Assembly (NCBI GenBank): GCA_938042245.1 | Contig: CALIRO010000032.1 | Location: 27,750 to 91,749 of the forward strand | Origin: an uncultured Thermoguttaceae bacterium | Lineage (GTDB): Bacteria > Planctomycetota > Planctomycetia > Pirellulales > Thermoguttaceae | DNA length: 64,000 bases | Direction of reading: 5' to 3' | In this document: positions 8,862 to 18,068 of the stretch, one piece after another | Numbering within the stretch: the first letter of the stretch is position 1 | How the letters are laid out: every line of letters starts with the position of its first letter | Made by a program: the position numbers and the translations under genes | Notes under the pieces: model-generated | Told to the model about the DNA's origin: nothing | What the model saw: only the letters and a program-made list of their open reading frames with translations | The model's database searches: none

Positions 8862-9371
8862 CGCGGAGCCAAGCCCCCAGCAGGTTGTCATTCCTCCAAA
8901 AGCGGGAATCCAGGAAAAACCAACCTTCTAACATCCACCATCCACTTCTGGAGAGTGTACGGGGTTTTGCCTATTTTCGCCAAGAGCATTCTTTGAAATT
9001 TAAAAAACGAGGCATTGGCGGTCGGATTTCTCAATCGAGGCAATCGGGGGGGAAGTTTATCCATATTGTGTATTTTGGCTATTTTGGCTGAGGGTTGCTC
9101 TTTTGGAACGGCGTCAATTGAGCTATATTGCGGGTTGGACTGCCCAAGGGAGAGTTGGGCAGGGCCCCCTAGGGGCGAGTTTTCCAGGGGAGAGAGGCGA
9201 CCGGGGCCGATTGCAGGCTCTTTCCAGCCGGTCAGAAGCAGGCTCAGATCGGTCGGCTGGTTAAGTGGGTCGGCGGATGGTACCGGCACGCTGCCACCGC
9301 CCAGGAGGCCTGCAGTTGAGGCGGCGGAAATGAGAGCGGCTGTTTTCTCTCCGTTCACAGGAGACTTTTCC
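8862..9371. other. Non-coding spacer upstream of the CvpA-like gene
   Basis: Includes a scattered relative of the GCGGGAATCCAGG-type repeat at 8888-8920 and the phrase ATTTTGGCTATTTTGGCT near 9071. An open frame reads into the downstream gene from 9015, but the protein before residue 120 is repeat-like, so I treat it as spacer. Confidence 0.4.
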
Positions 9372-10103
9372 ATGGGGAATATCCCGCTGCATCCGTATGA
9401 CGTGGTGATGTTGGTGATTTTGGCCGCGGCGACGTTTTTTGGTCTGTGGAAGGGCCTGGCCTGGCAGGTGGCGTCGGTGGCCTCGTTGGTGCTGAGCTAT
9501 TTGGTAGCCGCCCAAGGCAGCAGCTCCTTGGCTCCGGTTTTGCGGTTGCAAGCGCCGTGGAATTACTTGGCAGCGATGCTGATTTTGTTTGTGGCCACGT
9601 CGGCGGCGGTTTGGCTGGTGTTTCAGCTTATTGCGGGCTTGATCGACAAGATCCAACTGAAGGCGTTTGATCGGCAACTGGGGGCGTTGTTAGGGCTTTT
9701 CAAGGGGATATTAATTTGTTTAGTAATCACCTTCTTTGCGGTAACCCTTTCGGAACGCCTTCGCCAAGAGGTGCTCCGGGCGCGGAGCGGATATTACATC
9801 GCACTCCTTATTGACCGGATCAAACCGGTGCTGCCGGCGGAGGTGCGGGAACTGGTCGGCCAGTATCTGGAAGAGCTGGATCGGAAGCTCCAACAGCCGC
9901 CCGCCGACATCCAGCCGCCCAACCCCCATCCCAAAGGCTTGTTCCTGCCAGGCACGGCGGAAAAACAACAGGAGGTCTCCGGAAGGATTCACAGAGGCAA
10001 TAGCGAAGCCAACTCGGCATGGTTCAATTTCGGGAATAATCGGACCAGTTGTCCAACAGGCCCGAATCCTCTGATCATCCTAGGTGTTGGGCCGGGTTGT
10101 TAG
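9372..10103 (+). CDS. CvpA-family membrane protein
   Basis: A roughly 243-residue inner-membrane protein resembling the CvpA (colicin V production) family, whose members affect envelope function and septation; the exact role here is unknown. Four hydrophobic helices are visible: YDVVMLVILAAATFFGLWKG, VASLVLSYLVAA, AAMLILFVATSAAVWLVFQ and GLFKGILICLVITFFAV. The G-x-x-K-G-l after helix 1 and the second G-L-F-K-G are family-like. A charged tail of about 60 residues (EELDRKLQQPP and on) follows. I chose ATG 9372, preceded by GGAG with an 8-nt spacer; ATG 9330 is the next possibility. Confidence 0.75.
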   Translation: MGNIPLHPYDVVMLVILAAATFFGLWKGLAWQVASVASLVLSYLVAAQGSSSLAPVLRLQAPWNYLAAMLILFVATSAAVWLVFQLIAGLIDKIQLKAFDRQLGALLGLFKGILICLVITFFAVTLSERLRQEVLRARSGYYIALLIDRIKPVLPAEVRELVGQYLEELDRKLQQPPADIQPPNPHPKGLFLPGTAEKQQEVSGRIHRGNSEANSAWFNFGNNRTSCPTGPNPLIILGVGPGC

Positions 10104-10651
10104 GCTGATGTTGGGGCCGGACGGCTTGGGGATTTTGGCCGGGAATTTTGGGCTTTCCGACCGAACATAAGAAAGATTATCGGACGTTCTTGTGAGGCTC
10201 GTTTTTCAGTTGCTGCTTTCTGCCGATGCGAGGTTGCCCAAAAGACCAAGGGTTGCCCAAAAGACCAAATGCCTCCCGAAGCCAAGAAGTTGGCCTGCCG
10301 AACAGCAAACCGTTCCGCAGCCCTCTGGCGGCCTTCCTTCCTCCAAATCCCTCTCATCCCTGCGCAGGCAGGGATCCGGGCTGCTATGAACCTGCTGCGG
10401 TCTTCTCCCAGGCAAAGCAGACAACCAGAAACCATACCGGGGACTGGCTCAAAGGCGCCTGGACTCCCGCCTGCGCGGGAATGCCATAGGGGGGCCCGCC
10501 TTGACGCGCCAAGATCATCCGGGGGCCTCCTTGCGCTGCAAGAACATCCAGAGGCAGCCTGTCGTGAAGGAGATGGAGAGACCGCTTGTGCAGACCATGA
10601 CCACCAACATAGGACCAGAAGAGTCCCCTGTTTCCCACGATCCTCAGGGGC
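10104..10651. other. Non-coding spacer with short repeats
   Basis: Contains a tandem pair of GGTTGCCCAAAAGACCAA (10232-10249 and 10251-10268) and two inverted-repeat relatives of the GCGCGGGAATGCC family (about 10355-10385 and 10455-10485). Open frames through it are repeat-driven and have no family resemblance. Confidence 0.5.
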
Positions 10652-11470
10652 TTAGCGATGATCCACGTACAGATGTGGCAGAGCTTTTTTGAGGCGGGCG
10701 ATGCCTTCTTGGCTAACCTGAGTATAGCGGAGGTTGAGTTGGCTTAACCGGTCAAGAGCTTCCAAATGTTTTAGCCCGGCATCGGTAACGGCTGTCCGAT
10801 CCAGAAGAAGCCAACGCAGATCGGGAAGATTTCTCAGGTGAGCCAGCCCTTCATCGCTCACCTGGGTTTCGGATAGATCGAGCACTTTGAGATTTCGCAG
10901 TGAGGCCAACTGGGCCAGCCCAGCGTCGGTAATCCTCGTTTTCCGTAGATGGAGCACTTCCAGTTGGTGCAGCGGGGCCAGATGGGCTAAGCCCCGATCG
11001 CTAATCGGCGTTTCGTTTAAGACCAATGAAGCCAACGTGCGGGCCTTGGCCACATAAAGAAGCTGCTCGTCCTTGATCGGCATCCCGAGAAAGTTCAGTG
11101 AATTGAGCCGGACCAGCCACTCCAATTGACCCAATGTTTCCTCCGACAAAGCCCCGGGTGCGGTAAAATGAACGCTGGTTATCCCCTGCTGAGGTCCTTC
11201 GTCGATGACGAAAGCACCGGCCGCTCGAAGAGCTTGACCAGCACGCTGTTCTGCCTCTCGTTGGCTTGGGCTTAAAGAAGTCCCTTGGAGTTGGGCAATC
11301 CATCGGGCCAAGGACTCGGCAACCTCTGGATTTAGTTGGCTGAAAATCCATAGCCCCCCCGCCCCCGCCAAAAGCAATCCCCAACAACACCACCGAAGAT
11401 ACGCCCAGCCGCTTCGGCGTCTCCTCTGGCCAGAAGAGAGGTCGGGGGTAGAATCCATAGAGCAATTCAT
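10652..11470 (-). CDS. Membrane-anchored leucine-rich repeat protein
   Basis: About 272 residues. A single hydrophobic helix (WCCWGLLLAGAGGLWIFS) near residue 35 anchors the protein, placing the rest outside the cytoplasm. The C-terminal half has about six leucine-rich repeats with a 24-residue period of the type L-x-x-L-x-x-L-x-L-x-x-T-x-I/V-T/S-D-x-G-L-A-x-L, common in planctomycetes and probably a protein-binding surface. The ATG at 11470 overlaps the accA stop by ATGA, so translation is likely coupled to accA; the frame is open further upstream but inside accA. Binding partner unknown. Confidence 0.8.
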   Translation of the reverse strand: MNCSMDSTPDLSSGQRRRRSGWAYLRWCCWGLLLAGAGGLWIFSQLNPEVAESLARWIAQLQGTSLSPSQREAEQRAGQALRAAGAFVIDEGPQQGITSVHFTAPGALSEETLGQLEWLVRLNSLNFLGMPIKDEQLLYVAKARTLASLVLNETPISDRGLAHLAPLHQLEVLHLRKTRITDAGLAQLASLRNLKVLDLSETQVSDEGLAHLRNLPDLRWLLLDRTAVTDAGLKHLEALDRLSQLNLRYTQVSQEGIARLKKALPHLYVDHR

Positions 11471-12621
11471 GAGGCGGGGGAATTGGCAGTCGAAGGGGTT
11501 TGGGCTGGCGGGGAATCGGCCCCCTGGGATTGCTCTGGTTGCTCCGGAGCGGCGGTTTGCTCCGGAGTTTGGGCTGGACAAGCAGTGTGTTGGGTCGGTG
11601 GGCCTTGGGGTGCCGGCTGGCGGCGTCCATTATAGACCAATACCCATTGGCCGGTAGGCTCCCGCTCAAAAAAGACCCCCAACCGCCGAAACTTCTGATA
11701 CCGGGCCTCGAGCAATTGAGGGATAGGAATCTCCGCCAGTTCCCGGAGTGCGGCCCGCAGATACATTTTCAATCGGGTAGCCATAAGGCCTGGATCCCGA
11801 TGGGCACCACCCAACGGCTCCGGAATCACCTCATCGATCAATCCTAGGCGAAGGAGATCCTGGGAGGTGAGTTTTAGGGCCTTAGCCGCCTGTTCTTTAA
11901 AAACAGCACTTTTCCATAGAATCCCAGCGCACCCTTCCGGACTGATCACAGAATAATAGGCGTATTGGAGCATGGCAATCCGATCGCCCAGGCCGATGCC
12001 TAATGCGCCGCCCGAACCGCCTTCGCCGATGACCACACAGATAATGGGCGTGGGCAGCCGGGCCATCTCGAACATCGACTGAGCAATCACATAGGCTTGT
12101 CCCCGTTCCTCCGCCCCGATGCCCGGATAGGCGCCGCCTGTATCAATCAGACAGATCACCGGCAGATGGAACTTTGCCGCTAAGCGCATTTTGGCAATCG
12201 CCTTCCGATAGCCTTCCGGATGCGCACAGCCGTAATTACAAAGCGTCCGTTCCTTTAAGTTCTTTCCCTTCTGATGGCCGACCACCATGACTTTGAACCC
12301 GTCCAGCCGCGCCCAGCCGGTTCGTAACGCCCGATCGTCCCCAAAGCACTTATCCCCATGCAGTTCGACGAACTCTTCAAAGCACATGCTCAGATAATCC
12401 GTGAGCATGGGGCGCTCAGGATGCCGAGCTACTTCGACAATCTGCCAGGGTTCCAGATTCTGGTAAATCTGGCGGGTTAGCTCCAGGATCTCCCGCCGGA
12501 GCCGACGGATTTCCTCCCGAATTTCAGGACTGGCCGGCTGGACCCGCTCCAAGCGCTGTCTGCGGGCCTCCAATTCGTAAATGGGCCGTTCGAATCCTAA
12601 ACGGAATTCTTGTGTGGCCAT
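11467..12621 (-). CDS. accA: Acetyl-CoA carboxylase carboxyltransferase subunit alpha
   Basis: Carboxyltransferase alpha subunit; with AccD it moves the carboxyl group from biotin on AccB to acetyl-CoA, the first step of fatty acid synthesis. Family signatures include FEEFVELHGDKCFGDDRAL, GHQKGKNLKER, CLIDTGGAYPGIGAEERGQ, the GEGGSGGALGIGLGDRI oxyanion region and YYSVISPEGCAGILWK. At 384 residues it is about 60 longer than usual; the extra part is a Pro/Gln/Thr-rich tail after about residue 330, likely disordered. The upstream AT-rich spacer probably carries the promoter. The LRR gene overlaps its stop codon. No accD is in the window. Confidence 0.96.
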   Translation of the reverse strand: MATQEFRLGFERPIYELEARRQRLERVQPASPEIREEIRRLRREILELTRQIYQNLEPWQIVEVARHPERPMLTDYLSMCFEEFVELHGDKCFGDDRALRTGWARLDGFKVMVVGHQKGKNLKERTLCNYGCAHPEGYRKAIAKMRLAAKFHLPVICLIDTGGAYPGIGAEERGQAYVIAQSMFEMARLPTPIICVVIGEGGSGGALGIGLGDRIAMLQYAYYSVISPEGCAGILWKSAVFKEQAAKALKLTSQDLLRLGLIDEVIPEPLGGAHRDPGLMATRLKMYLRAALRELAEIPIPQLLEARYQKFRRLGVFFEREPTGQWVLVYNGRRQPAPQGPPTQHTACPAQTPEQTAAPEQPEQSQGADSPPAQTPSTANSPAS

Positions 12622-12958
12622 AGGGCAGATGCATCCTAAACAGTTGGGGGAGAGTTCCTCCCCACATCGGTGCAGGTTTCTTTGGGAAGCAGTATTGGAG
12701 GATAAAGAGGTTGTTCCTAGCTTACTCGGTTTCTGGGTTTTCGGAAAGTCCTACCCAGCTTAACTTCGACTGGAAAGCGGGTATTTCTTGGGGAGAATCA
12801 TTTTACTGGGGTCAGCAGGATGGAGAGTTCTGTCTCAAGTAAAATATACACAATATACGAAGAATACAAAAAATACATAAATTGTCAATATTAAACAAAA
12901 TAGAAAATATACACAATTCAAAAAGGATGCTATCAGGCCAACAACGAACCTCCCATCT
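12622..12958. promoter_or_regulatory. AT-rich spacer upstream of accA
   Basis: About 80 bp (12841-12925) is far more AT-rich than the rest of the window and contains two direct copies of AAAATATACACAAT (12841-12854 and 12904-12917). It lies downstream of the kinase gene and upstream of accA, so it may carry the accA promoter or a protein-binding site. I cannot identify specific -35/-10 boxes. Confidence 0.35.
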
Positions 12959-13858
12959 CTAGGAAGACCTAGGAACCACTGTCCCCGCCGATACCTCCGG
13001 CGGACGTGGAGTCTGCCGAAATACCTTGATCCGCCGTAATTCGTCCAAAAATTCCTCCACCGACCGTGGCCGCTCTTTAGGCCGTTTGGCCATCGCCCGA
13101 CGAATCAATTGAGCAAACTCCGCAGTTACATTCTTTTCTACCGCCTCTAACGGCGGCGGCGGGGCTTTTAAGTGCTTGTTTAATAGTTCCTGAGGCGTAC
13201 TGCCGGTAAATGGCGGCCGGCCTCCCACCAACTCAAACAACGTACAAGCCAAACTGTATAAGTCCGACCGCTCATCCACCAGTTCACCCCGAATCTGTTC
13301 GGGCGACATGTAACTACGGGTGCCCTGAATCTGTCGGCTTCGCGGCCCCAAAAGCCGTCCTAAAATCCCCGGCCGCCGCTGCGCCAAGGCAAAATCAATT
13401 AACTTCACCTCCCCTTGGTCATTGACTAAGAAATTATCCGGCTTGATGTCCCGGTGGATCCAGCCTTGCTGGTGCAGATAAGCCACCGCTTCGGTAGCTT
13501 GAAGAATGATTTTGGGTACCAGATGGGCAATCTTCTGGAGGCCTTGGCGGATGCGGGTTTTCATATTCGGGGCGGAAAACCACTCCATCGCTAAATAAGG
13601 GATGCCCCGATGGATGCCATAGTCAAACATGCGAATAATCTGGGGGTGATTTAACCGATGGCCTACTTTATATTCCCAACGTAAAAACCGAATCTGTTCC
13701 CGGTTTTTCCGGTAGGGTTCCAAAAGCACTTTCAGCCCGACAAATTGGCCGGTCGCATCGTTAATGGCCTGCCATATTTGGCGGGTTTGGCTAGTATTGA
13801 CCACGTTCAATAGACGATAAGGGCCAATATATCCGGGTGCTTCGGTTCCCTTGCTCAC
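12959..13858 (-). CDS. Serine/threonine protein kinase
   Basis: A 299-residue soluble Hanks-type kinase with no transmembrane or sensor domain. Present are the VAIK-type lysine (VGLKVLL, K43), catalytic loop HRDIKPDN (135-142), metal motif as DFA (155-157) in place of DFG, GTRSYMSPEQ, and DERSDLYSLACTLFELV (subdomain IX). The glycine-rich loop is eroded: residues 18-28 (NVVNTSQTRQ) lack the G-x-G-x-x-G pattern. The catalytic Asp and Lys remain, so activity is possible but not assured. The start codon is GTG at 13858. Substrates unknown. Confidence 0.88.
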   Translation of the reverse strand: MSKGTEAPGYIGPYRLLNVVNTSQTRQIWQAINDATGQFVGLKVLLEPYRKNREQIRFLRWEYKVGHRLNHPQIIRMFDYGIHRGIPYLAMEWFSAPNMKTRIRQGLQKIAHLVPKIILQATEAVAYLHQQGWIHRDIKPDNFLVNDQGEVKLIDFALAQRRPGILGRLLGPRSRQIQGTRSYMSPEQIRGELVDERSDLYSLACTLFELVGGRPPFTGSTPQELLNKHLKAPPPPLEAVEKNVTAEFAQLIRRAMAKRPKERPRSVEEFLDELRRIKVFRQTPRPPEVSAGTVVPRSS

Positions 13859-13935
13859 GGTTGCATCTTTGCCTCAAGCAGGAGGAAAGCTTTCGAGGTA
13901 AAATGCTAGTTTACCAAGAATGGGTGGGTGAGGAA

Positions 13936-13966
13936 AGCCCCTTTCCCCCTGCTGGGGGAAGGGGCT
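13936..13966 (-). terminator. GC-rich hairpin after the glycosyltransferase gene
   Basis: AGCCCCTTTCCCCC pairs with GGGGGAAGGGGCT around a 4-nt loop (one bulge). It lies about 180 bp past the glycosyltransferase stop and just upstream of the kinase gene. On the minus strand the stem is followed only by TTTCC, so it may be a weak terminator or a dispersed hairpin. Confidence 0.45.
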
Positions 13967-14143
13967 GGGGCTGTCCCATCTTTCAGGTGGAATAACCTCC
14001 CCCTGCCCTACCCTCCCCTTTCAGAGCCCTCCTGGTCTGCCTTCCGGTACTGCAGGCCCTCTGACGGATGGGAACGCTCTCTGTGATCGGAACCCCTCCG
14101 TGCCCACGGGAGATGGACATAGGCCATCGGGTAGTCTGCCAGT

Positions 14144-15316
14144 TTAACAGACTGGGCTATTCGGCCGGAGCAGTTGTTCATACAAGGCCCGCAGTTGGGC
14201 GGTCATCCGTTGGTGCTCAAACCGTTCCGCACACAGGCGGCGCCCTTGCTGGCCAAATTGGGCACGAAGCTCTGGGTCTTTGGCCAATCGTAGTACCGCC
14301 TCGGCCAATCCGTCGGAATCTTTCGGCCGAAGGAGATACCCAGTCTTTTCGTGCAGGACGACTTCCCGGGCGCCGTCGATGTCGAAACTGACCACCGGCC
14401 GACCTACCAGCAAAGCCTGGGGCAGCGCTCTGGCCAGTCCCTCTCGAAGGCTCACATGGACCAAAATATCCATCGCAGCGATCCACCGGGGGATCTCCTC
14501 CGGCGGTACCAGGCCAACCAACCGAAAATAATCGCTCAAACCTGCTTGCCGGATCTGCTGCTCGATCTTTGGTCGAAGGATCCCGTCGCCGATCAACAGA
14601 AACCGCACATGAGGCATTTGGGCTAGAATCTTAGGGGCGGCTGCCAGCAGGTATTCGTGGCCTTTCAAGTAAAACAGTCGGGCTATTTTTCCGACCACAA
14701 TACATTCCGGTCCCCAGCCGAGGCGTGCTCGATATTCGGCTCGAAACCTCTCGGCCTCCAAGAAGGGTTGGACTTCCATGCCGCTATAGATGGTTATTAT
14801 TTTTTCACGTTTTGCCACTCCAACGGCGGCCAGTTGGTCAGCCAAGGCGTCGGCCACACAAACAAGCCGATGACACCGACGGGCCGCCCACCGCTCGCAC
14901 GCTCGGAAAAACCATCGGGCTATGGCCGACTGATACGGATGAAATGGCGCCCCATGCACGGTATGGACCACGGCCGGGACGCGAAGTTGCCAGGCTGCAG
15001 CCCGGCCCAGCAAGCCTGCCTTGCCACTATGAGTGTGGACCACATCCGGCTGGAACCGGCGGATGATCTGCCGGAGGGCCAGGTAACTGACAAGATCCCG
15101 CCAAGGCGCAATGGGCCGACATAGGCTTGGCACCAGCAGCATCGGCACCCCCCCTGCCCTAGCCCGCTCCAAGAGACTTCCTTCTGGCCCTTCTGGCGGT
15201 CCGGTTACCAAGAGGACCTGATCTCCGTATTGGCGCAGCAAGTCCTCGCAGGTAAGCAAGGTATTTTCTTGCGCCCCACCAAGGATCAACCGGGTAATAA
15301 TATGGGCGATCCGCAT
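14144..15316 (-). CDS. Glycosyltransferase family 4 (GT-B fold)
   Basis: Transfers a sugar from a nucleotide donor to an unknown acceptor, probably in cell-surface polysaccharide or glycolipid synthesis. About 390 residues. The N-terminal acceptor domain begins MRIAHIITRLILGGAQENT (the G-G-A-x-x-x glycine loop), HTHSGKAGLLGR follows, and the C-terminal donor domain has VGKIARLFYLKGHEYLLAAAPKI, LIGDGILRP, GLVPPEEIPRW and the E-x7-E type region VSLREGLARALPQALLVG RPVV. A GTG at 15352 is also in frame; I prefer the ATG at 15316, which begins at the conserved strand. The hairpin at 13936 follows. Confidence 0.9.
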   Translation of the reverse strand: MRIAHIITRLILGGAQENTLLTCEDLLRQYGDQVLLVTGPPEGPEGSLLERARAGGVPMLLVPSLCRPIAPWRDLVSYLALRQIIRRFQPDVVHTHSGKAGLLGRAAAWQLRVPAVVHTVHGAPFHPYQSAIARWFFRACERWAARRCHRLVCVADALADQLAAVGVAKREKIITIYSGMEVQPFLEAERFRAEYRARLGWGPECIVVGKIARLFYLKGHEYLLAAAPKILAQMPHVRFLLIGDGILRPKIEQQIRQAGLSDYFRLVGLVPPEEIPRWIAAMDILVHVSLREGLARALPQALLVGRPVVSFDIDGAREVVLHEKTGYLLRPKDSDGLAEAVLRLAKDPELRAQFGQQGRRLCAERFEHQRMTAQLRALYEQLLRPNSPVC

Positions 15317-15457
15317 ACCATTCGATTTTACCCCAAAAGAAGCGGATTTCACGCAGAGTGTATCTATCGTCTTCCATTGGCCAACAGAAGCGCCACCGTA
15401 CCCAGAGGATAAACCCGCATCGGAGCCGACCGAAGCAGGTGGGTAGGTGTTGGGGCT

Positions 15458-16567
15458 TTATTTTTCTCCCTGGGCAGGTTGTGGGGAAAAACGCCCAGGC
15501 AGATCGAAGCGGACCCAGAGGAGGTAGAGGCCTTCAGGAGGAGCGGTTTTGCCGGCGGCCGATCGGTTTCGGGCGGCCAGGACCTCCGCGACCCACTGCG
15601 GTGGCCGGTTGCCCCGGCCCACTTCGACCAAGGTGCCCACCATGGTCCGGACCATATGGTACAAAAATGCATCCCCTTCTACTTCGAGCACCACCAAATC
15701 GCCTTCCTGCCCTATGGGGGGAGATAGGTTGAGTGGGACACCTTGGTCGGGGAGTGGGACTGTTTGGGCTAGGAGTGGGCCTCTCTGGTCAGGGGACGGC
15801 ATGGCAGGCCGGTGGCAGGTTTGCTGGTCGGACGATGGGAGGGTGGGCTGGGCATTGGCCTGGTCTGGTGGCATAGCCATAGCAGGAGGTTCACTAAAGC
15901 TGGGCATGGCCGAGCGGGTGAACTCCCCCCCCTGCCCTGCCCGATTTACGGCAGCAGGAGAGAAACTGGTGCCAGGGGAACCTATGGCCTCCCAAGGAAA
16001 CTTCCAAAGCCATAGCTCCCCCTGCCCTGTTGGGCAACGGCGCACCGAGACGTCAAACAACGTGCGAACGGTATGGGGACGGGGGGACCGGCCGGACTGA
16101 AAACTGGCAAAATCATGCGTGCCGACCAAGTATTGGGCTGCCTGATGCATGGCCGCTGCATCCAGGCGAGGAGGCACTTGCCAGGCATATCGCCGGAGGA
16201 AAATGTGCCGGATCGGCCCGTCGTAGATGACATACCGGTAACGTTTGGCAGTAGCATCCCGGCTAGGCCAAAATCGGGGCGATGCTTCTTCGACCTGCAG
16301 AACCACCACATCCGGTGGCAGCAGGGCATTCAGGCCTCGGAGGAGTTCTTCCGGGCTAAGCCGACTGTCCAAGAAAAAAGCGGCTACTTGGCCCAGGGCA
16401 TGAACGCCTGCGTCGGTTCGGCTGGCGCCCCAGACACGGACCGAGCGGCCGGTCAGTTGCCGAATGACCACCTCAAGCACTCCCTGGACGGTGCGCTGGT
16501 TGGGCTGGATTTGCCAGCCGGAAAACTCCGTGCCGTCATAGGCTACGGTGATCTTAAAGATGGGCAT
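15458..16567 (-). CDS. truA: tRNA pseudouridine(38-40) synthase with a large internal insertion
   Basis: Converts uridines 38-40 in tRNA anticodon arms to pseudouridine. The catalytic motif GASRTDAGVHALGQ includes Asp52; AYDGTEFSGWQ at the N-terminus, KRYRYVIYDG, GTHDFASFQSG and GDAFLYHMVRTMVGTLVEVGRG are family signatures. At 369 residues it is about 110 longer than most bacterial TruA. The extra is a Pro/Gln/Ser-rich segment, roughly residues 180-290, between two strands of the core fold, with degenerate repeats of the kind P-x-D-Q (MPPDQANA, LPSSDQQT, MPSPDQRG, LPDQGVP). Its DNA carries CCCTGCCC words. The frame is unbroken, so it is probably translated as a disordered loop. Confidence 0.92.
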   Translation of the reverse strand: MPIFKITVAYDGTEFSGWQIQPNQRTVQGVLEVVIRQLTGRSVRVWGASRTDAGVHALGQVAAFFLDSRLSPEELLRGLNALLPPDVVVLQVEEASPRFWPSRDATAKRYRYVIYDGPIRHIFLRRYAWQVPPRLDAAAMHQAAQYLVGTHDFASFQSGRSPRPHTVRTLFDVSVRRCPTGQGELWLWKFPWEAIGSPGTSFSPAAVNRAGQGGEFTRSAMPSFSEPPAMAMPPDQANAQPTLPSSDQQTCHRPAMPSPDQRGPLLAQTVPLPDQGVPLNLSPPIGQEGDLVVLEVEGDAFLYHMVRTMVGTLVEVGRGNRPPQWVAEVLAARNRSAAGKTAPPEGLYLLWVRFDLPGRFSPQPAQGEK

Positions 16568-16796
16568 CGCAGTGCGGATGGAACCGATTCAAGACCTGAA
16601 GATACCAGCCCCCCCTGCCCTCCCCTGGCCCGGTAGCCCTCCTGCTTTTCTGGTGTGCGCCCAGTCGATTCAGCCGCTAGCCTCTCCCTCAGCTTCTCTG
16701 GGCCATTGGCCTTGCTGCTTTTTCCTATTACGCCCAGCCGGGCCGAACGATTTTTTGGCCAGCATTGCAGGCGGTTGGATAGGCTGGCAGGACTGC

Positions 16797-17825
16797 TCAG
16801 AAGGCACTTTGGACGGGAACGCCGGCTTCTTTCAGCAGCAGTTCGGCGATTTGCACGGCATTGGTGGCGGCGCCTTTGCGCAGGTTGTCGCTGACGCACC
16901 AGAAGACCAGGCCATTGGGATGCGAAAGGTCTTCCCGCACCCGACCGATGAACACTTCATCACGCCCTGTACAGGTCATCGGCATCGGATACTGCTTCCG
17001 CTCGATATCATCGACCACCACAATGCCCGGAAACCGCCGCCAAAGCTCCCGGGCCTCCTCGACCGTGACCTTCCGCTCCGTTTCTACGACGATGGTTTCA
17101 CTGTGGCAATTGCTAACCGGCACCCGGACCGTGGTGGCACAAACTTGGATGGAATCATCTTCCAGGATTTTGCGGGTCTCCAGAACCATTTTCATCTCTT
17201 CGGAGGTATAGCCTTTGTGTTTGGGCGAACCGATCTGCGGGATGCAGTTGAAGGCGATCGGATAGGGAAAACATTCGTACTGGTAGTGTTGACCGGCCAA
17301 GGCGGCCCGGGTCCCCCCTTCCAGATCGCGGCTTCCGGCCACCCCGGCGCCGCTGACGGCCTGATAGGTGCTGACGATCACCCGGCGCACCCGGGCCGCA
17401 TCATGCAGCGGCTTTAGCGCCATGACCATTTGCGTCGTAGAACAATTCGGGCTGGCAATAATGCCCTGATGACGACGCACTGCATGGGGGTTGACCTCCG
17501 GGATCACCAACGGCACCTTTGGGTCCATCCGCCAATAGCCGCTTTCATCCACCACCACACACCCCCGCCGAACCACCTCCGGAATATAATCCCGGGCCAC
17601 CTCATCCGGGGTACTGGAAATCACCAGGTCCACTCCATCGAACGCCTCCGGCCGAAGTTCTTCCACCTCCACCTGCTGGCCATCAAACGGCAGGACCCGA
17701 CCGGCCGATTTTTGGGAAGCAAAAAACCGGATCTTCTTATAAGGAAAGCGGCGGGATTCTAAAATTTCCCGAATCAGGGTTCCTACCGCCCCCGTGGCAC
17801 CGACGACAGCAACTGTATCAAACAC
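16797..17825 (-). CDS. asd: Aspartate-semialdehyde dehydrogenase
   Basis: NADPH-dependent reduction of aspartyl phosphate to aspartate semialdehyde, the branch point to lysine/diaminopimelate, threonine and methionine. Key features: AVVGATGAVGTLIREIL nucleotide-binding loop at the N-terminus, SPNCSTTQMVMAL with the catalytic Cys near residue 132, STYQAVSGAG, and VPVSNCHSETIVVE. Length of 342 residues is standard. The start codon is GTG at 17825 with GGGAGGAG about 7 nt upstream. It stands alone between truA and a divergent aldolase gene. Confidence 0.95.
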   Translation of the reverse strand: MFDTVAVVGATGAVGTLIREILESRRFPYKKIRFFASQKSAGRVLPFDGQQVEVEELRPEAFDGVDLVISSTPDEVARDYIPEVVRRGCVVVDESGYWRMDPKVPLVIPEVNPHAVRRHQGIIASPNCSTTQMVMALKPLHDAARVRRVIVSTYQAVSGAGVAGSRDLEGGTRAALAGQHYQYECFPYPIAFNCIPQIGSPKHKGYTSEEMKMVLETRKILEDDSIQVCATTVRVPVSNCHSETIVVETERKVTVEEARELWRRFPGIVVVDDIERKQYPMPMTCTGRDEVFIGRVREDLSHPNGLVFWCVSDNLRKGAATNAVQIAELLLKEAGVPVQSAF

Positions 17826-18068
17826 CTTTTTGCTCCTCCCAGCCTAATCCGAAGACTCCCTTACCCTGCACAATTTCGCAGAGACGACTAGAAGCATCAC
17901 AGAGGGCTCTGTGCTGAAAACACCAAGACTTTTAACTATAATCAGGCCAAGCCAGTTCGGCAAGAGGAAAGAGGCGGTTAGGCCCTCTCTTTTGAGGGAG
18001 ATAAACCATTCTTCCAACCCACCCGGGGTTGCTTTTCGGAAGCCATCGGCCTTAGGAGCGGATTTGCA

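Noticed and set aside
11001..11669. 222-codon minus-strand ORF across accA and the LRR gene
   Set aside because: A shadow frame of two well-supported genes.
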